Shown: positions 23,610-32,388, counted from the stretch's first letter. The stretch is 50,901 nucleotides of DNA from an uncultured Lachnospiraceae bacterium (GCA_910584945.1 CAJUDY010000030.1:1-50901), one strand, 5' to 3'. The notes: generated from the sequence alone by a model not told the origin. Numbers and translations: made by a program.

Positions 23610-25250
23610 TCAGCTTTTTTTCAGCCATTTTTCCAGAAAGCCTGGACCTCGGTCTTCATAGCCTTCATAGGGAAGCCGCGGGCTTGGGATTGGGTTGCCG
23701 CTTTCGTCATAATCCTCCTGAAATACGTCGTATTTGGAAGGGTTCCGCATGATTTTGATCCAGCCGATCAGGAAGAAGACGAAGAAGATCGTGGCTGGGA
23801 AGCCACCGACGTTGCAAAGTTCCTTGATGCCGTCGATGCCGTTGCCGCACACGGCGGTCAGACAGAGGACGCCTAAAGTCACGCCCCAGACCACTTTCAG
23901 GATCATGGGGGACTCCGTATCGTCTGCAGTTAGCCCGTGGGTACAAAGTCCGGCCATGGCGTTGGTGTTGGAGTCGGAAGCCGTCACAAAGCTGACGAAC
24001 ACGATGAATAAGAACAGAGGAATCGTTAGAATGGCAAGGGGCAGGTGATTTAACACGGCAAAGGTAGCTGCCTCCGTTCCTCCGGCGGTCATGGCGTCGT
24101 TGATCCCGTAGCCCGCCAGCTCAAAGTTGATCGCAGTACCGGAGAACAGTCCCACCCAGGCGACGCTGAACAGGGCGGGGATGAAGAAGATCACGTTGAT
24201 CACTTCCCGCACCGTAAAGCCTCTGGAAATCTTCCCCATGAACACGGCGGTGATGGGCATCCATGCCATCCAGCAGCACATGTAGAAGCTGGGCCACCAG
24301 CGGCTCCAGCCGTCCCCGGCGGAGGTGGAGGTCCATAGACCCATCTGAAAGAAATTGGTCAGATATCCGCCGAAGCTCTCGCAGGTCAGGTCCAGAAGAT
24401 AGGCGGTGGGGCCGCAGGCCAGCATGAAAAGCCCCATGACCAGATAGACTTTGGAGTTGATAGAGGAAAGAATACGGATTCCATTCATCACCCCGGAGGC
24501 GGCGGAGATGACAAAGGCGGCCACAATCACAACGCCGCAGATGATATACAGGTAATTGCCGTTGGGGATGCCGGTCAGGTCGCTGATACCGCCGCTTAGG
24601 AGAAGAACTCCGGAACCCATGGAGGCGGCCATGCCGCACACCAGACAGAACAGGCAGATGCAGTCTACCACCGGAGTGACTTTCAAGGCATAAGTTTCCC
24701 CGATGGTGGGGATCAGCATGGAGCCGATGGCGAAGGGTTTCTTCATATTAAAGAAGACAAAGGCAAAGAGAAGGGCCGGAAGCCCGTAGATGGCCATGGG
24801 AGAGAAGGTCCATTCCAGGAACATGGTCTGCATGGCCCAACGGACGGAAGCGCCGGAGTAGGGTCCCTCGGTGATGTTCGCCGGAGGCGCCGAGATATGA
24901 TACATAGGCTCCGCACAGCCCCAAAGCAGGATTCCCGCTGCCATGATCGTGCAGAGAATGATCCAGATATAGTTGGTATAGCTCATCATGGGACGGGCCT
25001 TGGAGCCGCCGAAGCGTACCCGGCTGACGGGCATCACGTAGGATACCGCCATCAGTACCACGGCCAGGGTGGTAGTGGTGTTGAACAGCCACTGGAAGTT
25101 GGTGACAATATAGGTCTGAGCTGAGCTCATAGCAAGTTCAAAGGCGTCATAGTTGACAAAACTTAAGATCAGGATTGCGGCGATGATCAGCCAGGGGGGC
25201 AGGAAGATCGCCCAGTTGATTCCTTTTGCCTGTTTGTTTTGTTCATTCAT
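23610..25250 (-). CDS. BCCT-family betaine/carnitine/choline transporter
   Basis: Start at ATG 25250 with AGGAGG 9 bases upstream (a closer ATG at 25259 abuts the site and longer reading lacks one), 546 residues. Twelve membrane segments; Trp-rich GDGWSRWWPSFYMCCWMAWM and GCAEPMYHISAPP match BCCT. Substrates are quaternary amines such as betaine, choline or carnitine. It converges with the DUF89 gene and its leader lacks the GlpP-type motif, so it probably belongs with the upstream YcxB-like gene, not the oxidase cluster. Confidence 0.88.
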   Translation of the reverse strand: MNEQNKQAKGINWAIFLPPWLIIAAILILSFVNYDAFELAMSSAQTYIVTNFQWLFNTTTTLAVVLMAVSYVMPVSRVRFGGSKARPMMSYTNYIWIILCTIMAAGILLWGCAEPMYHISAPPANITEGPYSGASVRWAMQTMFLEWTFSPMAIYGLPALLFAFVFFNMKKPFAIGSMLIPTIGETYALKVTPVVDCICLFCLVCGMAASMGSGVLLLSGGISDLTGIPNGNYLYIICGVVIVAAFVISAASGVMNGIRILSSINSKVYLVMGLFMLACGPTAYLLDLTCESFGGYLTNFFQMGLWTSTSAGDGWSRWWPSFYMCCWMAWMPITAVFMGKISRGFTVREVINVIFFIPALFSVAWVGLFSGTAINFELAGYGINDAMTAGGTEAATFAVLNHLPLAILTIPLFLFIVFVSFVTASDSNTNAMAGLCTHGLTADDTESPMILKVVWGVTLGVLCLTAVCGNGIDGIKELCNVGGFPATIFFVFFLIGWIKIMRNPSKYDVFQEDYDESGNPIPSPRLPYEGYEDRGPGFLEKWLKKS

Positions 25251-25352
25251 GTGATACATCCTCCTAATGATAGTTTCCGCTGCAGCCCTTCCGGACTTTT
25301 TCGGATTTTTATTTATATATATCCAGCATTTAAAAATTGCCAGAAAAGTATG

Positions 25353-25406
25353 ATAAACGGCACAGGGACCAAAGTGCTGTGAGGGCAAAAATTTAGTGCC
25401 GTTTAT
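25353..25406 (-). terminator. Inverted repeat after the YcxB-like gene
   Basis: ATAAACGGCAC (25353-25363) and GTGCCGTTTAT (25396-25406) pair perfectly over 11 bp; the second arm includes the last codons of the YcxB-like gene. On the minus strand a T-run is weak (TATCATACTTTTC), so termination is uncertain; it may instead separate expression of the two genes. Confidence 0.45.
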
Positions 25407-25938
25407 ATGGAATTCCGCGCCGGTCGTGGTAGGCGCGGGTATTGGTTTTCAGGATACGGCGGACCTGCGGATGCTCGGACGCCGGGATGGAGTGCTTGGG
25501 AAGGCAGACCGTGTGCAGGCGGTCCGGTCGTATGGCGAATAACCGGTCGGTCTCATAGGCCCGGCTGCGGGAGTCGCCGTTTAAGGCCAGTTTTTCACCT
25601 CCTGGAAGAAGCAGATAGCCCTCCTCTGATAAAGTGAGCTCATAGACACCGGCGCATTGAGCCACATTTCTGGCGGCTCGGTCGGCCCGGAGAGAGGGGT
25701 AGGCGGATACCAGATAAGAGGCGGCGGCGAACAAAAGAGACATCATTGCGTACTGCAGTCCATAGGGGTGAAGGCCGTAGAGACAGACGCAGAGGACGGC
25801 AAGCGCCAGCAGCGTAAGACTCATGATCCGTCTTGCGGCGGGGCTTCTGCGGTCGATGATCAATAAAAAGGCTTCCCGAGCTTCCTCATAAGTGAGGGAA
25901 AAGCGGAAGAAAAATGTACGCGGTTTGTTCTGCTGCAA
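25393..25938 (-). CDS. YcxB-like membrane protein
   Basis: Start chosen as TTG 25938, with AAAGGAGGT 10 bases upstream; an ATG at 25998 lies inside the leader terminator and has no ribosome site. 181 residues. FFFRFSLTYEEAREAFLLII opens the chain, two membrane helices follow (about 33-72: SLTLLALAVLCVCLYGLHPYG, MSLLFAAASYLVSAYPS), then a beta-rich cytosolic domain ending CLPKHSIPASEHPQVRRIL, the YcxB-like C-terminal pattern. Role unknown. It is 142 bases upstream of the BCCT gene. Confidence 0.6.
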   Translation of the reverse strand: MQQNKPRTFFFRFSLTYEEAREAFLLIIDRRSPAARRIMSLTLLALAVLCVCLYGLHPYGLQYAMMSLLFAAASYLVSAYPSLRADRAARNVAQCAGVYELTLSEEGYLLLPGGEKLALNGDSRSRAYETDRLFAIRPDRLHTVCLPKHSIPASEHPQVRRILKTNTRAYHDRRGIPYKRH

Positions 25939-25983
25939 GAGTTTATTGACCTCCTTTCCGGTCCTTTCGCATTTCTCAGGAAT

Positions 25984-26021
25984 AAAAAAACAGCGCATGG
26001 GGGGAATCCTTCATGCGCTGT
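25984..26021 (-). terminator. Leader terminator before the YcxB-like gene
   Basis: On the minus strand ACAGCGCATG (26021-26012) pairs perfectly with CATGCGCTGT (25999-25990), followed by seven T (25990-25984). It lies between a promoter at 26066-26094 and the TTG start. A purine-rich GAGAGAACGATAAGAGAC precedes it, but there is no AGTTAC box, so regulation differs from the GlpP-type leaders. Confidence 0.7.
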
Positions 26022-26065
26022 CTCTTATCGTTCTCTCTTTTAAGCGATCTTATTGACTTATAATA

Positions 26066-26094
26066 AGTATATAATATTTGTCTAAAATAGTCAA
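26066..26094 (-). promoter_or_regulatory. Predicted promoter of the YcxB-like/BCCT genes
   Basis: Minus-strand TTGACT (26094-26089), 17-base spacer, TATACT (26071-26066), giving a leader of about 120 bases with the 25984-26021 terminator. Confidence 0.6.
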
Positions 26095-26202
26095 TGCACA
26101 GATGAAAATAGAAAAAAATATATGAAAAATGCTGATGCCGCGGGAGGTGTTGCCGGAAATCTGGAGAAAGCAGAAAAAAATCTCAGAATCGAAAAAAAGT
26201 AC

Positions 26203-26231
26203 TTGCAAAATACAAAACTTTCCTATATAAT
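26203..26231 (+). promoter_or_regulatory. Promoter of the S10 ribosomal operon
   Basis: TTGCAA (26203-26208), 17-base spacer, TATAAT (26226-26231), followed by a 230-base leader. Confidence 0.7.
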
Positions 26232-26237
26232 GAATCA

Positions 26238-26469
26238 CGTTGTGACATTGATAGCGATGAAGCGTGAGGTTGCCGCGCGAAGGCGCGGGTTTTCTGTGGA
26301 GCGAATGTCAAGTTAGCAAACTGGCGACAAGTCACTGTACCAATTAAAACTGTCCTTCAAAGGGAAGGAGACGACGTGTGTGAATCATTGCGATACACAC
26401 GGGAGAGTGTACAGTCACCGCTTGTCGTACTGGTAGTCAGAAAGTACGAATAAGGAGGCGACTTTTTTT
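26238..26469 (+). ncRNA. Structured 5' leader of the S10 operon
   Basis: The untranslated leader folds well by eye: GACATT/AATGTC encloses CCGCGC-GAAG-GCGCGG (about 26273-26288), and a second domain is closed by CGACAAG with CTTGTCG and holds a CGTGTGT/ACACACG hairpin at about 26375-26401. S10 operons in several bacteria are controlled by L4 acting on the leader, and the same is plausible here. There is no T-run, so translation or antitermination effects are open. Confidence 0.5.
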
Positions 26470-26787
26470 ATGGCAAGTCAAGTAATGAGAATCACAATGA
26501 AAGCTTACGATCACCAGCTGATCGACGCATCTGCGAAGAAGATCATTGAAACGGTGAAGAAAACAGGGTCCAAGGTGAGCGGTCCGGTGCCCCTTCCGAC
26601 GAAGAAGGAAGTAGTCACGATCATCCGCGCCGTACACAAGTATAAGGATTCCCGTGAGCAGTTCGAGCAGAGAACTCATAAGAGACTGATCGATATCATT
26701 GCACCGACGCAGAAGACGGTAGACGCTCTGTCCCGCCTTGAGATGCCTGCAGGTGTGTATGTTGATATTAAGATGAAAACCAAATAG
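26470..26787 (+). CDS. rpsJ: 30S ribosomal protein S10
   Basis: 105 residues, ATG 26470 with AAGGAGG upstream. KAYDHQLIDASAKKIIETVK and GPVPLPTKKEVVTIIR with RTHKRLIDI are diagnostic; the C-terminal PAGVYVDIKM is intact. Part of the 30S head, and as NusE a partner of NusB in antitermination. First gene of the S10-spc run. Confidence 0.97.
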   Translation: MASQVMRITMKAYDHQLIDASAKKIIETVKKTGSKVSGPVPLPTKKEVVTIIRAVHKYKDSREQFEQRTHKRLIDIIAPTQKTVDALSRLEMPAGVYVDIKMKTK

Positions 26788-26855
26788 TCCTGCGGCTAGA
26801 ATGAATTCCTTATTATAAGGTATTCCGCTGTAGAGAAAACAGGAGGAAAGAAAGA

Positions 26856-27491
26856 ATGAAGAAAGCTATTTTAGCGACAAAAGTCGGAATGACGCAGATC
26901 TTCAACGAAGACGGAGTCTTAACCCCGGTGACCGTATTGCAGGCTGGACCCTGCGTGGTGACTCAGGTCAAAACCGAAGAGAACGACGGCTACAGCGCCG
27001 TACAGGTAGGCTTCGTTGATATCAGAGAGAAACTGGTGAACAAACCGAAAAAAGGACACTTTGACAAAGCGGGCGTTTCTTATAAAAGATTTGTCAGAGA
27101 GCTGAAGTTAGAGAATGCTTCCGAATACGCGGTGGCACAGGAGATCAAAGCGGACATCTTCGCGGCAGGCGACAAGATCGACGCGTCGGCCATCTCCAAA
27201 GGAAAAGGTTTCCAGGGTGCGATTAAGAGACTTGGACAGCACAGAGGACCGATGGCGCATGGCTCCAAGTTCCATCGTCATCAGGGTTCCAATGGTGCAT
27301 GTTCCGATCCCAGCAAGGTATTCAAAGGAAAAGGAATGCCCGGACACATGGGTTCCAAAAAGATCACCATCCAGAATCTGGAGATCGTGAAAGTAGATGC
27401 TGAGAACAACTTATTGTTAGTAAAAGGTGCGGTACCAGGACCTAAGAAAGCTTTAGTTACAGTTAAAGAAACGGTCAAATCCGGTAAGTAA
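26856..27491 (+). CDS. rplC: 50S ribosomal protein L3
   Basis: 211 residues, ATG 26856 with AGGAGG. ILATKVGMTQIF opens the chain, and GPMAHGSKFHRHQGSNGACS followed by FKGKGMPGHMG is the loop that reaches the peptidyl-transferase centre. Normal length for Firmicutes. Confidence 0.97.
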   Translation: MKKAILATKVGMTQIFNEDGVLTPVTVLQAGPCVVTQVKTEENDGYSAVQVGFVDIREKLVNKPKKGHFDKAGVSYKRFVRELKLENASEYAVAQEIKADIFAAGDKIDASAISKGKGFQGAIKRLGQHRGPMAHGSKFHRHQGSNGACSDPSKVFKGKGMPGHMGSKKITIQNLEIVKVDAENNLLLVKGAVPGPKKALVTVKETVKSGK

Positions 27492-27519
27492 GGTTTGAAG
27501 GGAAAGGAGGAACACACAA

Positions 27520-28140
27520 ATGGCAAACGTATCTGTTTATAATATGGAAGGCAAAGAAGTTGGCACGATGGAATTAAACGATGCGGTATTCGGTGTTGAT
27601 GTGAATGAGCACCTGGTACACATGGCGGTCGTTGCACAGCTTGCGAATAAAAGACAGGGTACCCAGAAAGCAAAGACCCGTTCTGAGGTTTCCGGCGGCG
27701 GAAGAAAGCCCTGGAGACAGAAGGGAACCGGACATGCCCGTCAGGGTTCCACAAGAGCTCCCCAGTGGACCGGCGGCGGCGTGGTCTTCGCCCCGACTCC
27801 GAGAGACTATACGATCAAACTGAACAGAAAAGAGAAGAGACTGGCGCTCAAATCCGCTCTGACCAGCAGAGTACAGGAGCAGAAGTTTATCGTTCTCGAA
27901 GATTTGAAGTTTGACGAGATCAAGACCAGGAAAATGCAGGCAGTTCTGGATGCGCTGAATGTATCCAAAGCGCTGGTGGTTCTGAATGAGAACGATCAGA
28001 ACGTTGTGAAGTCTGCAAGAAACATTAAGAATGTTCAGACAGCTTTAACCAATACCATCAACGTATACGACATTTTGAAATACAATACCGTGATCGTGAC
28101 CAAAGCTGCTGTTGCAACTATCGAGGAGGTATATGCGTAA
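27520..28140 (+). CDS. rplD: 50S ribosomal protein L4
   Basis: 206 residues, ATG 27520 after AAAGGAGG. The exit-tunnel loop SEVSGGGRKPWRQKGTGHAR at about 50-69 is intact. L4 is the usual autoregulator of S10 operons, so the leader at 26238 is its likely target. The stop TAATG overlaps the start of rplW. Confidence 0.97.
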   Translation: MANVSVYNMEGKEVGTMELNDAVFGVDVNEHLVHMAVVAQLANKRQGTQKAKTRSEVSGGGRKPWRQKGTGHARQGSTRAPQWTGGGVVFAPTPRDYTIKLNRKEKRLALKSALTSRVQEQKFIVLEDLKFDEIKTRKMQAVLDALNVSKALVVLNENDQNVVKSARNIKNVQTALTNTINVYDILKYNTVIVTKAAVATIEEVYA

Positions 28141-28439
28141 TGGCTGATATTAAATACTATGATGTAATCCTCAAGCCGGTGATCACCGAGAAGAGCATGG
28201 CTGCCATGGGCGAAAAGAAATATACTTTCCTGGTTCATACCGAGGCAACCAAGTCCCAGGTAAAAGAAGCAGTGGAAAAGATGTTCGCCGGAACGAAAGT
28301 AAAGAGTGTCAACACCATGAACTGCGAAGGCAAGAAAAAGAGACGCGGCATGGTGGTCGGCAGAACCGCGAAGACAAAAAAGGCAATCGTACAGCTCACC
28401 GCTGACAGCAAAGATATCGAGATCTTTGAGGGACTGTAA
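28140..28439 (+). CDS. rplW: 50S ribosomal protein L23
   Basis: 99 residues; ATG 28140 overlaps the rplD stop by one base. YDVILKPVITEKSM, FLVHTEATKSQVKEAVEKMF and NTMNCEGKKKRRGM are typical. L23 sits at the tunnel exit and docks trigger factor and SRP. Confidence 0.96.
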   Translation: MADIKYYDVILKPVITEKSMAAMGEKKYTFLVHTEATKSQVKEAVEKMFAGTKVKSVNTMNCEGKKKRRGMVVGRTAKTKKAIVQLTADSKDIEIFEGL

Positions 28440-28520
28440 TAAAAAGTTCCATTCGGGATTGCCAGCCTATATGTTTACTACAAACATGATAATCAATGTA
28501 GATCGAAAGGAGACAAAGTA

Positions 28521-29363
28521 ATGGGAATCAAAACTTACCGCCCATATACACCGTCCAGAAGACACATGTCCGGATATGACTTCTCTGAGATTACCAAGAG
28601 TACTCCGGAGAAATCCCTCACGACCTCTCTTAAGAAGAACGCCGGACGGAATGCCCAGGGTAAAATTACTGTGAGACACCGCGGAGGCGGCCACAAGAGA
28701 AAATACAGAGTCATCGATTTTAAGAGAAGGAAAGACGGAATTCCGGCAAAAGTCATCGGAATCGAGTACGATCCCAACAGAACCGCTAATATCGCGCTGA
28801 TCTGCTACGCAGACGGCGAGAAAGCATATATCCTTGCGCCTCAGGGCCTGACCGACGGCATGACCGTTATGAACGGGCCGGAAGCAGAGGTGCATCTGGG
28901 CAACTGCCTTCCGCTGGAGAACATCCCGGTTGGTACGATGATCCACAATGTGGAGCTGTATGCAGGAAAGGGAGGACAGCTGGTCCGCTCTGCAGGCAAC
29001 AGCGCGCAGCTTATGGCAAAAGAAGGAAAATATGCGACCCTTCGTATGCCATCTGGTGAAATGAGAATGGTACCGATTAACTGCCGCGCAACCATCGGCG
29101 TTGTGGGCAACGGCGAGCACAACCTGATCAACATTGGTAAAGCAGGAAGAAAGCGCCACATGGGTATCCGTCCTACCGTCCGCGGTTCTGTTATGAACCC
29201 CAACGACCATCCGCACGGCGGCGGCGAGGGCAAGACCGGTATCGGCCGCCCGGGTCCGTGTACACCGTGGGGCAAGCCGGCCCTTGGACTCAAGACAAGG
29301 AAGAAGAACAAGAAGTCCAATAAGCTGATCGTAAGAAGAAGAGACGGCAGAACGATTAAATAA
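28521..29363 (+). CDS. rplB: 50S ribosomal protein L2
   Basis: 280 residues, ATG 28521 after AAAGGAGAC. The C-terminal VMNPNDHPHGGGEGK segment, required for peptidyl transferase assembly, is complete. The 81-base gap to rplW holds a small AT-rich hairpin and nothing else I can name. Confidence 0.97.
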   Translation: MGIKTYRPYTPSRRHMSGYDFSEITKSTPEKSLTTSLKKNAGRNAQGKITVRHRGGGHKRKYRVIDFKRRKDGIPAKVIGIEYDPNRTANIALICYADGEKAYILAPQGLTDGMTVMNGPEAEVHLGNCLPLENIPVGTMIHNVELYAGKGGQLVRSAGNSAQLMAKEGKYATLRMPSGEMRMVPINCRATIGVVGNGEHNLINIGKAGRKRHMGIRPTVRGSVMNPNDHPHGGGEGKTGIGRPGPCTPWGKPALGLKTRKKNKKSNKLIVRRRDGRTIK

Positions 29364-29382
29364 TTAAGAGGAGGTTTCACCA

Positions 29383-29661
29383 ATGGCTCGTTCATTAAAA
29401 AAAGGACCATTTGCAGATGCTAGCTTACTGAAAAAAGTAGACGCCATGAACGCAAGCGGAAGTAAGGCCGTGATCAAGACCTGGTCCCGCCGTTCCACCA
29501 TCTTCCCGCAGATGGTTTCCCATACATTTGCAGTACATGACGGAAGAAAACATGTGCCGGTATACGTTACCGAGGATATGGTCGGACACAAGCTTGGAGA
29601 GTTCGTGCCCACCAGAACCTACAGAGGCCATGGCAAAGACGAGAAGAAGTCCAGACGTTAA
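29383..29661 (+). CDS. rpsS: 30S ribosomal protein S19
   Basis: 92 residues, ATG 29383 with GAGGAGGT. MARSLKKGPFAD and the TWSRRSTIFPQMV and KLGEFVPTRTYRGH motifs are standard. Located in the 30S head. Confidence 0.97.
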   Translation: MARSLKKGPFADASLLKKVDAMNASGSKAVIKTWSRRSTIFPQMVSHTFAVHDGRKHVPVYVTEDMVGHKLGEFVPTRTYRGHGKDEKKSRR

Positions 29662-29694
29662 TCATAGTCAATACTTGGAAGGAGGTATCATCTA

Positions 29695-30093
29695 ATGGCA
29701 AAAGGTTCCAGAAGTCAGATTAAAAGAGAAAGAAATGCCCAGAAGGACCAGAGACCGTCTGCGAAGTTATCCTACGCGCGCGTGTCTGTCCAGAAAGCAT
29801 GCTTCGTATTAGACGCCATCAGAGGGAAAGATGTGCAGACCGCTCTCGGTATTGTGGCTTACAATCCGAGATATGCGTCCACACTGATCGAGAAGTTATT
29901 AAAATCCGCAATCGCGAACGCGGAGAACAATTATCCAGATAAAAACTACACGGCGGAGAATCTTTATATTGCAGAGTGCTACGCAAACAAAGGACCGACC
30001 ATGAAGAGAATCAGACCAAGGGCACAGGGCCGCGCTTATCGGATCGAGAAGAGGATGAGCCACATCACAATCGTGCTTGACGAGAAGAAATAA
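29695..30093 (+). CDS. rplV: 50S ribosomal protein L22
   Basis: 132 residues, ATG 29695 with GGAGGT. The C-terminal GPTMKRIRPRAQGRAYRIEK is the tunnel-lining hairpin, where macrolide-resistance changes arise; it looks wild type. The basic N-terminal extension of about 20 residues is usual in this group. Confidence 0.97.
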   Translation: MAKGSRSQIKRERNAQKDQRPSAKLSYARVSVQKACFVLDAIRGKDVQTALGIVAYNPRYASTLIEKLLKSAIANAENNYPDKNYTAENLYIAECYANKGPTMKRIRPRAQGRAYRIEKRMSHITIVLDEKK

Positions 30094-30104
30094 GGAGGGC
30101 AATC

Positions 30105-30761
30105 ATGGGACAGAAAGTAAACCCGCACGGCCTTAGAGTCGGTGTTATTAAAGACTGGGATTCCAAATGGTACGCGGAAGCTGATTTCGCAGACTGCCTG
30201 GTGGAAGACTATCAGCTCAGGAAATTCCTGAAGAAAAAATTATACAACGCAGGAGTGTCCAAGATCGAGATCGAGAGAACCTCTGACCGCGTGAAGATTA
30301 TTATCTCCGCTGCAAAGCCCGGTATGATCATCGGTAAGGGCGGCGTTGAGATCGAGAAAGTAAGGAAGGAACTCCAGAAGATGACCACGAAGAAAGTGGT
30401 GGTCGATATCAAAGAGATCAAGAGAGCGGATAAAGAGGCACAGCTGGTGGCTGAGAACATCGCACAGCAGCTGGAGAACCGTATCTCCTTCCGCCGCGCC
30501 ATGAAGTCCTGCATGGGCAGAGCGATGAAATCCGGTGCAAAGGGAATCAAGGCATCCTGTTCCGGACGTCTTGGAGGCGCGGATATGGCTCGTACGGAGA
30601 CTTATTCTGACGGTACGATTCCGCTGCATACGTTAAGAGCGGATATTGACTATGGGTTCGCTGAGGCAGACACTACCTACGGCAAGATCGGCGTCAAGGT
30701 ATGGGTCTACAAAGGCGAGGTTCTTCCAACAAAGGCAGCAAAGGAAGGGAGCGATAAATAA
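30105..30761 (+). CDS. rpsC: 30S ribosomal protein S3
   Basis: 218 residues, ATG 30105 with AAGGAGGG. MGQKVNPHGLRVG opens it; the KH domain has GMIIGKGGVEIEKVRKEL, and the C-terminal domain GRLGGADMARTE. mRNA entry-channel protein. The stop overlaps the rplP start by one base. Confidence 0.97.
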   Translation: MGQKVNPHGLRVGVIKDWDSKWYAEADFADCLVEDYQLRKFLKKKLYNAGVSKIEIERTSDRVKIIISAAKPGMIIGKGGVEIEKVRKELQKMTTKKVVVDIKEIKRADKEAQLVAENIAQQLENRISFRRAMKSCMGRAMKSGAKGIKASCSGRLGGADMARTETYSDGTIPLHTLRADIDYGFAEADTTYGKIGVKVWVYKGEVLPTKAAKEGSDK

Positions 30762-31198
30762 TGTTAATGCCAAAAAGAGTAAAACGCCGCAAACAGTTCC
30801 GTGGTTCTATGGCTGGAAAGGCGCTTAGAGGTAATAAGATTACAAATGGTGAATACGGCATTGTCGCTATGGAGCCGTGCTGGATCAAATCCAATCAGAT
30901 CGAGGCAGCCCGTATTGCCATGACCCGTTATATTAAGCGTGGCGGTAAAGTCTGGATCAAGATTTTCCCGGATAAACCTGTAACCAACAAACCGGCTGAG
31001 ACTCGTATGGGTTCCGGTAAAGGAACACTGGAGTACTGGGTGGCGGTTGTAAAACCGGGACGCGTGATGTTCGAGATCTCCGGCGTATCCGATGAGGTTG
31101 CCAGAGAGGCACTGCGTCTTGCTACCCACAAGTTACCCTGCAAATGTAAAGTCGTCTCCCGTGCAGACTTAGAAGGCGGTGATAACAGTGAAAATTAA
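30761..31198 (+). CDS. rplP: 50S ribosomal protein L16
   Basis: 145 residues; ATG 30761 lies in TAATG with rpsC. MLMPKRVKRRKQFRG, and FPDKPVTNKPAETRMGSGKG with the conserved G-K-G loop. It contacts the tRNA elbow. It overlaps rpmC by 11 bases. Confidence 0.97.
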   Translation: MLMPKRVKRRKQFRGSMAGKALRGNKITNGEYGIVAMEPCWIKSNQIEAARIAMTRYIKRGGKVWIKIFPDKPVTNKPAETRMGSGKGTLEYWVAVVKPGRVMFEISGVSDEVAREALRLATHKLPCKCKVVSRADLEGGDNSEN

Positions 31199-31388
31199 TA
31201 AGTATGTAGAAGATTTAAAGGCAAAATCAGCTTCTGAATTAAATACCGAATTAGTAGCTGCTAAGAAGGAACTTTTCAATCTGAGATTCCAGAACGCAAC
31301 CAACCAGTTGGATAACACTGCGAGGATCAAAGAAGTTCGCAGGAACATCGCCCGGATTCAGACTGTTATGGCCATGAAGAACGCGTAA
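31188..31388 (+). CDS. rpmC: 50S ribosomal protein L29
   Basis: 66 residues from GTG 31188, chosen over GTG 31179 because AAGGCGG stands 8 bases upstream of it and the product then begins KINKYVEDLK. LFNLRFQNATNQLDNTARIK and ARIQTVM are typical. Located near the tunnel exit. Confidence 0.94.
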   Translation: MKINKYVEDLKAKSASELNTELVAAKKELFNLRFQNATNQLDNTARIKEVRRNIARIQTVMAMKNA

Positions 31389-31427
31389 GATTCTGTAATT
31401 TCAGTTTGAGAAAGGAGACAATGAATC

Positions 31428-31682
31428 GTGGAAAGAAATCTGAGAAAGACTCGTGTTGGCAAAGTTGTCAGCGATAAGATGGATAAGACCATCGTAGTTG
31501 CCGTAGAGAACCATGTAAAACACCCGCTCTATGGAAAGATCGTGAAGAGAACGTATAAATTAAAAGCGCATGATGAGAATAACGAGTGCGGAATCGGTGA
31601 CACCGTAAAAGTCATGGAGACCAGACCGCTGTCCAAAGATAAGAGATGGAGACTGGTCAGCATTATTGAGAAAGCCAAATAG
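31428..31682 (+). CDS. rpsQ: 30S ribosomal protein S17
   Basis: 84 residues from GTG 31428 with AAAGGAGA 9 bases upstream. ERNLRKTRVGKVVSDKMDKT and HPLYGKIVKRTYKLKAHDE are diagnostic. Early-assembly protein of the 30S body. Confidence 0.96.
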   Translation: MERNLRKTRVGKVVSDKMDKTIVVAVENHVKHPLYGKIVKRTYKLKAHDENNECGIGDTVKVMETRPLSKDKRWRLVSIIEKAK

Positions 31683-31694
31683 GAGGATGCAAGA

Positions 31695-32063
31695 ATGGTA
31701 CAGCAGGAAAGTAGACTTAGAGTTGCTGATAACACCGGTGCAAAAGAATTGCTCTGCATCCGCGTGATGGGCGGCTCTACCAGAAGATATGCAAACATCG
31801 GCGATGTGATCGTTGCTACGGTAAAAGATGCAACGCCAGGCGGTGTTGTTAAAAAAGGCGATGTGGTAAAAGCAGTTGTGGTACGTACCGTAAAGGGCGC
31901 GCGCCGCAAGGACGGTTCCTATATCCGTTTTGATGAGAACGCGGCCGTGATCATCAAAGAGGATAAGAACCCCAGAGGAACCCGTATCTTTGGACCGGTA
32001 GCAAGAGAGCTTCGTGAGAAACAGTTCATGAAGATTGTATCCCTGGCTCCGGAAGTATTATAG
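31695..32063 (+). CDS. rplN: 50S ribosomal protein L14
   Basis: 122 residues, ATG 31695 with AGGAGG. MVQQESRLRVADNTGAKELL, then RTVKGARRKDGSYIRFDENA and RGTRIFGPVAREL. It forms an intersubunit bridge. Confidence 0.97.
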   Translation: MVQQESRLRVADNTGAKELLCIRVMGGSTRRYANIGDVIVATVKDATPGGVVKKGDVVKAVVVRTVKGARRKDGSYIRFDENAAVIIKEDKNPRGTRIFGPVARELREKQFMKIVSLAPEVL

Positions 32064-32076
32064 GAGGTATCGGAAT

Positions 32077-32388
32077 ATGTCTACAATGAAAATTAAAAAA
32101 GGCGACACCGTCAGAGTCATTGCCGGTACTGACAAAGGCAGCGAAGGCAAAGTCATCGCGGTGAACCACAAGAACAATACGGTTCTCGTGGAAGGCGTGA
32201 ATATGATTACCAAGCATACAAAGCCGTCCATGGCGAACCAGCAGGGTGGAATTATCCATCAGGAAGGCCCGATCAACGCTTCCAACGTTATGTATGTCAG
32301 TGACGGAAAGGTCTCCAGAATCGGTTATCAGTTGAACGGAGACAAGAAGGTCCGCGTTGCCAAGGCAACCGGCAAAGTGATTGATTAG
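32077..32388 (+). CDS. rplX: 50S ribosomal protein L24
   Basis: Start at ATG 32077, 8 bases after GGAGGT, giving 103 residues; the longer reading from 32035 overlaps rplN. The KOW motif is KKGDTVRVIAGTDKGSEGKV, and the late domain has GGIIHQEGPINASNVM. Assembly-initiating protein. Confidence 0.95.
   Translation: MSTMKIKKGDTVRVIAGTDKGSEGKVIAVNHKNNTVLVEGVNMITKHTKPSMANQQGGIIHQEGPINASNVMYVSDGKVSRIGYQLNGDKKVRVAKATGKVID

Noticed and set aside
23610..25938. BCCT and YcxB-like genes as members of the GlpP-type regulon
   Set aside because: Their leader has a terminator but no AGTTAC box, and the genes converge with the cluster across a bidirectional terminator.
26050..26238. 62-codon minus-strand frame before the S10 promoter
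   Set aside because: AT-rich, no ribosome site, and overlaps the divergent promoters.
27108..28238. Minus-strand frames opposite rplC, rplD and rplW
   Set aside because: Shadows of highly expressed ribosomal protein genes with strong codon bias.
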